From Methanobacteriota archaeon (GTDB lineage Archaea > Thermoplasmatota > Poseidoniia > Poseidoniales > Thalassarchaeaceae): a stretch of 11,565 nucleotides of DNA. The stretch's first letter is position 1; each line of letters begins with the position of its first letter. Under the pieces are notes generated by a model. The model had not been told where the DNA came from, did not search any database, and worked only from the letters and a program-made list of their open reading frames with translations. The stretch covers positions 82,908 to 94,472 of the forward strand of contig PBHZ01000019.1 in the NCBI GenBank assembly GCA_002719615.1, given 5' to 3'. Positions 1 through 7,212 of the stretch are shown here, in pieces. The position numbers and the translations under genes were made by a program.

Positions 1-777
1 ATGTTCATCATTGGCAGCTTTTCTTAGAATTTCGTTACGCAATACAAATCCACTTATATCATCTATATTTTCTCCAGTAATGGGCATTCTGCCATTAATC
101 ATAATAGGTATTCTTTCAAGTACATCACTTATGGTTTCATCATGAGAGACTGTATTCATAACTACTCTAGGTGTCATTACGCTGCCAACCGATATCTCCC
201 TTAATTTTAGTAGATTTTGTATTACCATTTCTTCGTCCTCTTCTATGACATCTGATTCTTCTGCAATGTCTGCCATTACGGATAACTCAGTTCTAGTTAC
301 GGTTTCTTGGTGGGCCTCAGGTAGTAATTTTCTAATAAATTCTATAGGTTTTATGATAATGACTAAAGTAACCATCATTATTCTTAAAATATTATAAGAA
401 GGAATTGTTAATTTTCTCCAATATAATGCTCCAATTGTTTTTGGTAAAATCTCACTAAGAAGTAAAATTGCTAAAGTCAAGATAGCAGCCGATACTGCTA
501 CTACATATTCTCCTTCGAAGTTATTTTCTATTTCTGAACCTACTCCTAGAGCTCCTACAGTATGAGCAATAGTATTCAGAGTTAATATAGCTGTTAATGG
601 CCTTTCAGGATCTTCTTTGTATTCTGCCCATCCTTTACTAATTTTTGGATGTGTGTCCTTTAATGCTATAATATGGCTGTGTGTTGTCGAGAGTAAAACT
701 GCTTCTAGGATGCTGCACAAAAATGAAGCGCCCAATGCAAGTGAGGAATATAGTATAATAAGTGTATAATCTGTCAA
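1..777 (-). CDS. CNNM (DUF21) / CBS-domain membrane transporter, C-terminus outside window
   Basis: The reading frame is open through the window edge and gives 259 residues of a CNNM/CorC-type protein. Known members are linked to Mg2+ or other divalent cation export; the substrate here is inferred only. Hydrophobic stretches at about 5-28, 62-80, 91-113 and 124-147 fit the four-helix CNNM membrane domain, which contains the family's conserved 'SEILPK' (108-113). A soluble acidic helical segment (about 163-195) leads to 'VMTPR' (200-204), the usual entry to the first CBS domain, followed by 'GENIDDISGFVLRNEI'. The missing part should hold the second CBS domain and any C-terminal CorC-like domain. 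No ATG lies upstream before the in-frame stop, so the start is taken as TTG at 777, eight bases after a GAGG. It is divergent from metG. The family is confident and the start codon moderately so. Confidence 0.9.
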   Translation of the reverse strand, partial: MTDYTLIILYSSLALGASFLCSILEAVLLSTTHSHIIALKDTHPKISKGWAEYKEDPERPLTAILTLNTIAHTVGALGVGSEIENNFEGEYVVAVSAAILTLAILLLSEILPKTIGALYWRKLTIPSYNILRIMMVTLVIIIKPIEFIRKLLPEAHQETVTRTELSVMADIAEESDVIEEDEEMVIQNLLKLREISVGSVMTPRVVMNTVSHDETISDVLERIPIMINGRMPITGENIDDISGFVLRNEILRKAANDEH

Positions 778-785
778 TTTTGTTG

Positions 786-789
786 CCTC
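786..789 (-). promoter_or_regulatory. Shine-Dalgarno GAGG supporting the TTG start of the CNNM gene
   Basis: On the minus strand GAGG lies 8 bases before TTG (775-777). The in-frame interval back to the upstream TAA has no ATG or GTG, so this site decides the start. Confidence 0.55.
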
Positions 790-817
790 TAGAGTTTATT
801 GTTCTTCATAATATCTT

Positions 818-825
818 GATAAAAT
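818..825 (-). promoter_or_regulatory. Candidate TATA box for the CNNM gene
   Basis: The minus-strand sequence ATTTTATC is centred about 44 bases before the TTG start. With the usual archaeal spacing of about 25 bases to the transcription start, the leader would be roughly 20 bases and would include the GAGG site. It is a weak match to the consensus and is inferred from position and AT-richness only. Confidence 0.3.
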
Positions 826-871
826 TGTAGATTCACGAGGTGGGCTCCTTACCATCCGAACCGAACATAAC

Positions 872-879
872 ATAAATAT
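872..879 (+). promoter_or_regulatory. Candidate TATA box for metG
   Basis: ATAAATAT is centred about 37 bases before the metG ATG. A transcript starting about 25 bases downstream would carry a short leader of roughly a dozen bases containing GGAGAGG (903-909). The bases immediately upstream (around 861-871) would hold the TFB recognition element, but I see no clear consensus there. Confidence 0.45.
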
Positions 880-912
880 CTAACTTTTGGCAGAGCCTGT
901 TAGGAGAGGAAA

Positions 913-3111
913 ATGGATTACATAACTATCTATATGGCATGGCCGTACGCAAATGGACCACTTCATTTAGGACATGTTGCTGGTAATTGTTTGCCCGCAG
1001 ATATTCAATACAAATTCGAACGTTTGAAGGGTAATAAGGTGCTGATGTGCAGTGGTTCCGATGAGCATGGAACTCCAATAACAGTTAGTGCCGAAGAAGA
1101 AGGAGTTTCACCACAGGAGATAGTCGATCGATATCATCAAATAAACTCGCAAGCGTTAATAGATTTAGGTTGTTCTTGGGGAGATAATATAGATCCTAGA
1201 GGAATAGAATTTGGAGGCGCCCTCTATAATCGAACAACAGATTTTAGACATAAAGAGATTGTTAACGATGTTTTCAAATTATTGATGGAATCTGATTTTT
1301 TAGAGGAAAAAACCATGCAGCAGTATTGTTCTATTTCTCCAGATGGCAATATTAAATTTCTTCCTGATAGATATGTAGAAGGAGAATGTCCTAGCTGTGG
1401 CTCAGATAAAGCTCGTGGAGACCAATGCGATGAATGTGGAATAACTTATGATTCTAATGATTTAGTTAATCCTAGATCTAAAATGAATCCAGATGCTAAA
1501 ATAGAAATTAGAGATACAGATCATTTATTCTTTAAATTGAATATGTTTCAAGAATCATTAGAAAAACATGCATCTGAAAGAGCAACCATATGGAAACCTA
1601 ACGTACGTTCTATGACAAAAAATTGGTTAAATATGGGCCTTAGATCAAGAGCAGTAACAAGAGATATTAATTGGGGCATAGAATTACCACTGAAAGATGA
1701 TAAATGGTCTGATAAGAGGGTTTATGTGTGGTTTGAAGCAGTTCAGGGATATTTCACATGTGCTAGAATTTGGGCCGAGAGATATGCAGATAAATCTGGC
1801 CATAATAAAGGCAAAGATGCATGGAAAGATTGGTTAATTTTTGACCCTAATAAGAATCAAAAACATATTTACTTCATGGGGAAGGATAATATCCCATTCC
1901 ATACCATAATATGGCCCGCATTAATAATGGCTATGAATTCAGCTAACTCTAAATCTCCAGTAACAAATAACATTGTACATGGCGATATTTTATTGGAAAA
2001 TAATGTAGCATCAAATGAATACTTAATGTTACAAGGTGGGCAATTTAGCAAAAGTAGGAAGCATGCTGTTTGGTTACCAAACTTTTTAGAAAATTATGAT
2101 CCAGATACTTTGAGGTACTATTTATCTATAAATATGCCTGAAACACATGATACAGATTTCCGATGGGATGAATTTGTTGATAGAGTTAACAATGAATTAA
2201 TTGGAAATTATGGGAATTTTGTAAATAGAGTTTTAACACTTACACATAGATTAGAACCTAATATTGGTCAAAACCCTTTATCTAAATATGAGATGGTTGA
2301 TAAACATGAAGATCTGATTAAAGAAATTAAAGAATTACACATAAAGGCCACATTATCATTGGAAAGACAAAGATTCAAAGAAGGATTAAGATATATAATG
2401 AATATTTCTCAAAAAGGGAATATCTTATTACAACAAAGTGCACCTTGGAAATATCTAAATTCTATTGAGAGTGAAGAAAAAAATGATTCATTATCCGGTT
2501 TGAATTTAGCATGGAAAATTACAAGAAGTTTGGCTATACTAACTCATCCTTTCATGCCATTTCAAAGTAAACGATTATGGAAAATGTTAGGTGAGCATAC
2601 AAATATTGATGATGTTCTGTGGCAAGATGCAATGATATTTGAGTCCGAACTATCATGGAATGAAGAAAGACCGACTGCACTGTTCAAAAAACTAGATTTA
2701 AAAGAAATAATTGAAAGAGAAGACATGATTGCTGATGAATATAATAATGAAGTAATGATTAGTGCCAAGGATAAGGGGAGTGAGTATATCCAATTTGAAG
2801 ATTTTATGAAAGTTGAAATGAAAACCGGAAAAATTATTTCAGTCAATGAACATCCTAACGCAGATAAATTGTGGGTAATAGAATTACAAGATACTCCAGA
2901 AAGTACCAGAACGATATGTGCCGGTCTCAAAGGGATATATGAAAAGGAAAAATTAGAGGGGATGAATGTAGTATATGTGGCCAATTTAAAACCCCGAAAA
3001 TTACGTGGTGTGATTTCTGAGGGGATGTTATTGGCAGCGGATGATGGAAATGGTAATGTCAAATTATTAACACCAGAAGGAGAAATTTCTACAGGGGCTC
3101 TAGTTAGATAA
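913..3111 (+). CDS. metG: Methionyl-tRNA synthetase with fused C-terminal tRNA-binding domain
   Basis: Cytosolic enzyme that charges tRNA-Met (elongator and initiator) with methionine using ATP. The class I catalytic core starts at once with 'PYANGPLHLGH' (11-21), which contains the HIGH-type motif HLGH at 18-21. A zinc knuckle follows, with C159/C162 and C172/C175. The KMSKS loop is present as 'QFSKSR' (377-382), with Gln in place of the usual first Lys. The helical anticodon-binding domain covers about 400-590. Residues about 627-732 form an EMAP/Arc1p-like OB-fold tRNA-binding domain ('VEMKTGKI', 'HPNADKLW', 'SEGMLLAA'), which in some archaea is a separate gene. The length of 732 suits this fused form. 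GGAGAGG at 903-909 supports the ATG at 913. The last 12 bases overlap the end of the convergent tsr3 gene. Confidence 0.97.
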   Translation: MDYITIYMAWPYANGPLHLGHVAGNCLPADIQYKFERLKGNKVLMCSGSDEHGTPITVSAEEEGVSPQEIVDRYHQINSQALIDLGCSWGDNIDPRGIEFGGALYNRTTDFRHKEIVNDVFKLLMESDFLEEKTMQQYCSISPDGNIKFLPDRYVEGECPSCGSDKARGDQCDECGITYDSNDLVNPRSKMNPDAKIEIRDTDHLFFKLNMFQESLEKHASERATIWKPNVRSMTKNWLNMGLRSRAVTRDINWGIELPLKDDKWSDKRVYVWFEAVQGYFTCARIWAERYADKSGHNKGKDAWKDWLIFDPNKNQKHIYFMGKDNIPFHTIIWPALIMAMNSANSKSPVTNNIVHGDILLENNVASNEYLMLQGGQFSKSRKHAVWLPNFLENYDPDTLRYYLSINMPETHDTDFRWDEFVDRVNNELIGNYGNFVNRVLTLTHRLEPNIGQNPLSKYEMVDKHEDLIKEIKELHIKATLSLERQRFKEGLRYIMNISQKGNILLQQSAPWKYLNSIESEEKNDSLSGLNLAWKITRSLAILTHPFMPFQSKRLWKMLGEHTNIDDVLWQDAMIFESELSWNEERPTALFKKLDLKEIIEREDMIADEYNNEVMISAKDKGSEYIQFEDFMKVEMKTGKIISVNEHPNADKLWVIELQDTPESTRTICAGLKGIYEKEKLEGMNVVYVANLKPRKLRGVISEGMLLAADDGNGNVKLLTPEGEISTGALVR

Positions 3112-3642
3112 AAGTGATTTATTGAAGAAATCCCATTGCAACTTTTCTAATTCTCCGTTACTCTTTGCATTAGAATAAGCCACCAAGGGTTCTTTATTCA
3201 ATTCTAGAAACTGTTTCCCAAATCTGAAAGGCTGTAGAATTTTTTTGGCTTGCTTTTCTCTACCTAAAATCCATAGTGAAATTGCAAATGCCTCTACTGT
3301 CGATAATCGGCCAGGTTTACCCCATGAGACCTCATTTGCCGCTAAAACCAATGGTAGAGATTTGCTGACTAATTTTGTCTTAATTTCTACAAGATCCAAA
3401 GAATCATCTATCTGTTTCCAAGAACAATCTAAAGCCACTAAAGATGCTCCCAAATCCATCATTCTTTTATCATCAGGACCTAATAAGTCATTACTCCTTG
3501 GATTTAATAAGAATCCTCTTTTTGGTGATCTGGATACATTGTTATGTACGATGGCATTTCCATATTTTTCCATTTTCTTGGCAGTGCATTTCTTAGGATC
3601 ATCTTGATCTAGATGAATTATATGTAAAGGTACAAACTCCAT
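3100..3642 (-). CDS. tsr3: Tsr3-type small-subunit rRNA aminocarboxypropyltransferase (DUF367)
   Basis: Family members transfer the aminocarboxypropyl group of S-adenosylmethionine to a hypermodified uridine or pseudouridine of small-subunit rRNA, a late ribosome-maturation step. The 180-residue product has the family signatures in order: 'DQDDPKKCTAKK' (12-23), 'LNPRSNDLLGPDD' (46-58), 'ALDCSW' (70-75), 'AANEVSWGKPGRLSTVEAFA' (101-120) and 'FGKQFLELN' (141-149). I chose the ATG at 3642 over an in-frame ATG 11 codons upstream. It gives the usual N-terminus, follows a GAAGGA site by 5 bases, and lies one base after the aMBF1 stop (TGA G ATG), which implies co-transcription and probable translational coupling. 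The longer start would overlap the aMBF1 coding sequence. The 3' end overlaps metG tail-to-tail. The exact rRNA target is inferred from the family. Confidence 0.93.
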   Translation of the reverse strand: MEFVPLHIIHLDQDDPKKCTAKKMEKYGNAIVHNNVSRSPKRGFLLNPRSNDLLGPDDKRMMDLGASLVALDCSWKQIDDSLDLVEIKTKLVSKSLPLVLAANEVSWGKPGRLSTVEAFAISLWILGREKQAKKILQPFRFGKQFLELNKEPLVAYSNAKSNGELEKLQWDFFNKSLLSN

Positions 3643-3643
3643 C

Positions 3644-4204
3644 TCAATCCTTCTTTCTCTTTCTGCCACCCACACGAGAAACCCCCAATCTTCTCTTTTT
3701 TATCTTGGTATTTTTTTGTTTAGAAACTGTATCATTATTAGAAATATTAGCATCTGCCATAGTCATTCTTTTCATTTCTTTAGATTTAATTATTCTTTCA
3801 TTCTGAGGTACAATTGGAGAAAATAAATTTATATCTAAAACTTTGGCCAATTTTTTAATAGTGGCATCGGTTACTCTGTAGCCGTTTTCTATTTTTTGTA
3901 TCATGTTGACCTTTTCATTGGTTTTCTCGGCTAATTGTTTTATATCCCAACCTCTTATTTCTCTTTCTTTTCTAATTTTAATATGAAAATTGGGTATCAA
4001 TTCCTCTGTTTCAGTACCTATTAAATAATTACTACTTCTAGATATTAGTGGTTTAGTAATATTTTTAGTATCATATTTTTTTTCATTTATCGTAGATAGT
4101 CCCAGTGAATCAGAACACTTAATACAGCAATCAATAATTGTAGTAGAGGTTCGTGTTTTTTTTGTAGATACCCTTTCGTTACCACATAACTCACAGACAC
4201 CCAT
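3644..4204 (-). CDS. mbf1: aMBF1-like zinc-ribbon / helix-turn-helix protein
   Basis: Archaeal homologue of multiprotein bridging factor 1. Eukaryotic MBF1 is a transcription coactivator, and archaeal members have also been linked to ribosomes. The N-terminus has a zinc-ribbon pattern, C4/C7 and C27/C30 (plus C26). A linker of about 40 residues leads to a Cro/C1-type HTH at about 72-130 ('IRKEREIRGWDIKQLAEK', 'MIQKIENG', 'IKKLAKVLDI'), the archaeal MBF1 layout. The tail (about 140-186) is low in complexity and strongly basic in its last 20 residues ('KIKKRRLGVSRVGGRKRKKD'), which could contact nucleic acid. No Shine-Dalgarno precedes the ATG, and a TATA-like element sits about 23 bases upstream, so the message is probably leaderless. 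It heads a two-gene unit with tsr3. The role is inferred from domain order. Confidence 0.88.
   Translation of the reverse strand: MGVCELCGNERVSTKKTRTSTTIIDCCIKCSDSLGLSTINEKKYDTKNITKPLISRSSNYLIGTETEELIPNFHIKIRKEREIRGWDIKQLAEKTNEKVNMIQKIENGYRVTDATIKKLAKVLDINLFSPIVPQNERIIKSKEMKRMTMADANISNNDTVSKQKNTKIKKRRLGVSRVGGRKRKKD
3648..3653 (-). promoter_or_regulatory. Ribosome-binding site of tsr3, inside the aMBF1 coding end
   Basis: The minus-strand sequence GAAGGA lies 5 bases before the ATG at 3642 and is also read as the last Lys codons of aMBF1. It decides the shorter tsr3 start. Confidence 0.6.
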
Positions 4205-4222
4205 GAGTTATCGTGGGCATGT

Positions 4223-4232
4223 CTTATTCATC
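4223..4232 (-). promoter_or_regulatory. Candidate TATA element for aMBF1-tsr3
   Basis: The minus-strand sequence GATGAATAAG lies at about -28 to -19 from the aMBF1 ATG, the distance expected when transcription starts at or next to the start codon. This agrees with the absence of a ribosome-binding site. It is a weak consensus match. Confidence 0.3.
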
Positions 4233-4248
4233 ATTCCTTCGCAGATAT

Positions 4249-4259
4249 CATAAACTATA
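4249..4259 (+). promoter_or_regulatory. Candidate TATA element for PAN
   Basis: CATAAACTATA is centred about 22 bases before the PAN ATG. Archaeal spacing would put the start of transcription at or very near the ATG. No Shine-Dalgarno is visible in the bases before 4276, so a leaderless transcript is likely. It lies back-to-back with the aMBF1 element within a 71-bp spacer. Confidence 0.4.
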
Positions 4260-4275
4260 ATGCCCTAGTAGAAAT

Positions 4276-5508
4276 ATGAGCAGCGAAGTTGATAAGTCTG
4301 GATTCATAAAAAAAGATATCCAGATTAATGATAATAATTCTGATTCGATAAAAGATATTAAGAAAGATTTTTTAATATTATCAGAGAAAGCTCAGCAGTT
4401 GTTAACCGATAAGATTTTTTTAGAAAATGAATGTTCAAGACTGAAAAAAAGAGCCAATAGACTTGAAGAAGAGTTATCTAACTTACATGCCCCGCCATTC
4501 GTGGTTGGTCATTTACAAGATACTTTGAATGATAATGCAGTCGTGCGCAGTTCAAACGGTACCGTTTTTTTGGTTTCTATTAACAAGCATATTGAGAAAA
4601 GTAAATTGTTACCAGGAGCAAGAGTTGCATTAAATCAAGATAATTTATCTATAATCGATGTACTCAATGATGCTTGGGACCCCTTAGTATCGAGTGCAGA
4701 AATTATTGAATCACCAGATGTAAGCTTTGATGATATTGGAGGTTTAAATGACCAAATTAAGCAAGTACGTCAAGCAATAGAATTGCCAATAGAAAACCCA
4801 ATCGCTTTCGAAAAATTCGGTATAGAATCTCCAAAAGGTGTTCTTCTTGCTGGTCCTCCTGGAACTGGAAAGACGTTACTTGCAAAAGCTGTTGCATCAT
4901 CAACAAATGCTACCTTTCTTGGAATTGTAGGTTCTGAACTAGCACAAAAGTATATTGGAGAAGGCGGAAGAATGGTTAGAGAACTTTTTGATCTAGCTAG
5001 TCAAAAGGCTCCTTCAATAATTTTTATTGATGAAATTGATTCTATTGGTTCTAAAAGATTAGATTCCACAACTTCTGGAGATCGGGAAGTACAAAGAACA
5101 TTGATGCAATTACTTGCTGAAATGGATGGTTTCGAATCGGTTAAAAATGTCAAAATTATAGCTGCAACTAATAGACCGGAGTTATTAGATGCGGCGTTAT
5201 TACGGTCTGGGCGTTTTGATAGAATTGTTACTTTACCTTTACCAGATAAAAATGCTAGAAAAAGTATTTTGAATGTTCACACCAAGAATACACCATTATC
5301 AAAAAATGTAGATTTAAATTTTATTTCCAACAAGACAGATGGTTTTAGTGGGGCTGAATTAAAATCTGTGATTGTTGAAGCGGCTATGAGTGCAATTTCG
5401 GATAATAGAAATAAAGTCAATAAGGCAGATATCACAAAATCTATAGAAATAATAATTAAAAAGAAAAATGAAAGTCCGGTTAATAGTACAGAAAACTTGT
5501 ACAGATAA
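4276..5508 (+). CDS. pan: Proteasome-activating nucleotidase (PAN), AAA+ ATPase
   Basis: Hexameric cytosolic ATPase that unfolds substrates and feeds them into the 20S proteasome; it is the archaeal relative of the 26S Rpt subunits. The 410 residues show an N-terminal charged coiled coil (about 28-72), an OB-type domain (about 73-135) and the AAA+ module. That module has Walker A GPPGTGKT (193-200), aromatic pore loop 'KYIGEG' (225-230), Walker B 'IIFIDEID' (248-255), sensor 1 'AATNR' (296-300) and arginine fingers in 'RSGRFDR' (310-316). The protein ends in Leu-Tyr-Arg, a HbYX motif that docks into the 20S ring and opens its gate. This separates PAN from CDC48-like and AMA-type ATPases. It is divergent from aMBF1-tsr3. 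No 20S subunit gene is in the window. ftcD starts 37 bp downstream. Confidence 0.96.
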   Translation: MSSEVDKSGFIKKDIQINDNNSDSIKDIKKDFLILSEKAQQLLTDKIFLENECSRLKKRANRLEEELSNLHAPPFVVGHLQDTLNDNAVVRSSNGTVFLVSINKHIEKSKLLPGARVALNQDNLSIIDVLNDAWDPLVSSAEIIESPDVSFDDIGGLNDQIKQVRQAIELPIENPIAFEKFGIESPKGVLLAGPPGTGKTLLAKAVASSTNATFLGIVGSELAQKYIGEGGRMVRELFDLASQKAPSIIFIDEIDSIGSKRLDSTTSGDREVQRTLMQLLAEMDGFESVKNVKIIAATNRPELLDAALLRSGRFDRIVTLPLPDKNARKSILNVHTKNTPLSKNVDLNFISNKTDGFSGAELKSVIVEAAMSAISDNRNKVNKADITKSIEIIIKKKNESPVNSTENLYR

Positions 5509-5545
5509 TCATAATCCTCTTCATTGAGTAAATGTTCGGAGGAGC

Positions 5546-6586
5546 ATGGATGATGTGCTAATAGAATGTGTTCCAAATTTCAGCGAAGGAAGAAATAACA
5601 AAACAATTGAGTCTATTAAACATGCAATCCTATCTACTCCAAATGTCACACTTTTAGACGTAGACGTAGGACATGATTTTAATAGAACAGTAATGACAAT
5701 GGTTGGCGATCCAGATTCAATATTGATGGCTGCTGTTAACTCCTCTAAAGTAGCATATGAATTAATAAATATGCAAAATCATACTGGAGAACATGCAAGA
5801 ATGGGGGCAGTAGATGTTGTACCTTTTATTCCATTAGCGAATGCATCAATGGAAATTTGTACTACAATTGCTAACAAATATGCTGAGATAATAAGTACTG
5901 AATTCGATGTACCCGTTTATCTTTATGGAGAATCAGCGACTAATTTGGATAGAATCAGTTTACCTAACATACGTAGAGGGGAATTTGAAGGTTTTGCAAA
6001 AAAAATTAAAGATAAAAATTGGATACCAGATTATGGTAAGCCTGAATTTAATAGCAAGTCTGGAGTAACTGCCACAGGTTCAAGAAATATGTTAATAGCT
6101 TATAATGTTAATTTAGACACAAATGATAAAGCTCTTGCAAATATAATAGCGGGTAAAATAAGGACAAGTGGCACATTGAAGAAGGACGATGAAGGAAATA
6201 AAATACTTGATGATGATGGTAAGCCTATGAGAGAACCAGGTGAGTTTAAATCTCTACAAGCTGCTGGATGGATGTTTGATGATAATACAGCACAGGTATC
6301 CATGAATTTACTTAATTATAATATTACGGGGTTTCACCATGTCATGGAATCTATAAAATTTGAAGCTAAAAAATTAGGATTGAATGTGATATCCTCTGAA
6401 CTCGTAGGATTAGGACCATTAGATGCATTTTTAGAAGCAGGAAAATATTATTCTTCGGAAGATAATAAATCTTCAGAGGAAGAATTAGTAGACTTCGCGA
6501 TTAAAGGGTTAAAACTAGATGTTATAGATAAGTTCATACCCCAAAATAATATTATAGAATGGACTATATTGAAAAATAGGAGGTAG
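5546..6586 (+). CDS. ftcD: Glutamate formimidoyltransferase
   Basis: Cytosolic folate enzyme that moves the formimino group from N-formimino-glutamate, the product of the HutH-HutU-HutI route, to tetrahydrofolate, releasing glutamate. The 346-residue protein has the N-terminal signature 'ECVPNFSEGR' (7-16). 'GEHARMGAVDVVPFIPL' (81-97) includes His83, which I match to the catalytic His82 described for the porcine enzyme. The C-terminal subdomain carries 'AQVSMNLLNYNIT' (249-261) and 'SSELVGLGPLDAFLEAGKYY' (283-302). A polar insert at about 211-234 contains two similar units, 'DDEGNKI' and 'DDDGKPM'. Only the transferase is encoded here; the cyclodeaminase, fused to it in mammalian FTCD, is the next gene, 4 bp on. 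GGAGG at 5538-5542 supports the start. It may have its own promoter or be read from pan; the 37-bp gap shows only a weak AT-rich element (5504-5514). Confidence 0.94.
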   Translation: MDDVLIECVPNFSEGRNNKTIESIKHAILSTPNVTLLDVDVGHDFNRTVMTMVGDPDSILMAAVNSSKVAYELINMQNHTGEHARMGAVDVVPFIPLANASMEICTTIANKYAEIISTEFDVPVYLYGESATNLDRISLPNIRRGEFEGFAKKIKDKNWIPDYGKPEFNSKSGVTATGSRNMLIAYNVNLDTNDKALANIIAGKIRTSGTLKKDDEGNKILDDDGKPMREPGEFKSLQAAGWMFDDNTAQVSMNLLNYNITGFHHVMESIKFEAKKLGLNVISSELVGLGPLDAFLEAGKYYSSEDNKSSEEELVDFAIKGLKLDVIDKFIPQNNIIEWTILKNRR

Positions 6587-6590
6587 GACA

Positions 6591-7211
6591 ATGAATAAAG
6601 GATATATTTCAGTACTCAATAATATCGCTTCAAAGAATGCAACACCAGGAGGAGGGGCTGTAGCGGCTCTTGCATTAGGTCACTCTTTTTCATTGGTTTC
6701 TATGGTTTCCCGATTGACAATTGGTTCAGAAAAATGGGTAGAAGGACACATAATAAGTAAAAATCTAATAGAAATTTGTGATACTGAGATATTAAATTCT
6801 ATTGAATTAGCTGAAAATGATTGTAATGCTTTCAATAGTGTTATGGAGGCATATAAATTACCCAAAAATACTGATTCGGAAATTGCGATACGTAAAGAAA
6901 AGATATTACAATCATCTTTAGGAGCAACAATTGCTCCCTTTACAATAGCTGAAAAATCTTTGTATTTATTATCATTATTACCTAAATTTGCTTCTAAAGC
7001 TAATAAAAACGCTCTAACTGACTTAGCTTCAGCTTCGCAACTCGCATATTCTTCCGCATATATTGCATCACTAAATGTTAAGGTTAATACTCCGGATATC
7101 TTGGAAGAAGATTCTATGAAATATGAATATGAAATTAAAAAAATTATTTCCGAGTGTATTTCTTTTAATGAAGAAACACAAAAAATAATATCATCAAGAC
7201 TAGGGTGGTAA
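6591..7211 (+). CDS. fchA: Formimidoyl-tetrahydrofolate cyclodeaminase
   Basis: Converts 5-formimino-THF to 5,10-methenyl-THF with release of ammonia, so that the histidine-derived carbon enters the one-carbon pool. The 206 residues match the stand-alone form of the mammalian FTCD C-terminal domain. Signatures are the glycine-rich 'TPGGGAVAALALG' (18-30) and 'LVSMVSRLTIG' (35-45), followed by the all-helical remainder typical of the family. GGAGGT (6579-6584) spans the last codons and stop of ftcD, 6 bases before the ATG, so the two are almost certainly co-translated. The stop lies one base before hutU. Relatives include methenyl-THF cyclohydrolases (FchA), which share the fold. Its place between ftcD and hutU favours cyclodeaminase. 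Confidence 0.9.
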   Translation: MNKGYISVLNNIASKNATPGGGAVAALALGHSFSLVSMVSRLTIGSEKWVEGHIISKNLIEICDTEILNSIELAENDCNAFNSVMEAYKLPKNTDSEIAIRKEKILQSSLGATIAPFTIAEKSLYLLSLLPKFASKANKNALTDLASASQLAYSSAYIASLNVKVNTPDILEEDSMKYEYEIKKIISECISFNEETQKIISSRLGW

Positions 7212-7212
7212 T

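Noticed and set aside
2562..3062. Minus-strand open frame of 166 codons opposite metG
   Set aside because: It lies fully inside the tRNA-binding domain of metG, has low-complexity Ser/Ile/Leu composition typical of a reverse-frame shadow, and shows no family motif.
3245..3607. Plus-strand open frame of 120 codons opposite tsr3
   Set aside because: The minus strand encodes all Tsr3 signatures here; the plus frame has no recognisable domain.
3643..3675. Longer tsr3 start with an 11-residue N-terminal extension
   Set aside because: It would overlap the aMBF1 coding region and add charged residues not typical of the family; the inner ATG has a good ribosome site and the usual N-terminus.
5277..5576. 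Minus-strand hydrophobic open frame of 99 codons across the pan-ftcD junction
   Set aside because: Hydrophobicity comes from the reverse complement of AT-rich Lys/Asn/Asp codons; no ribosome site or family match.
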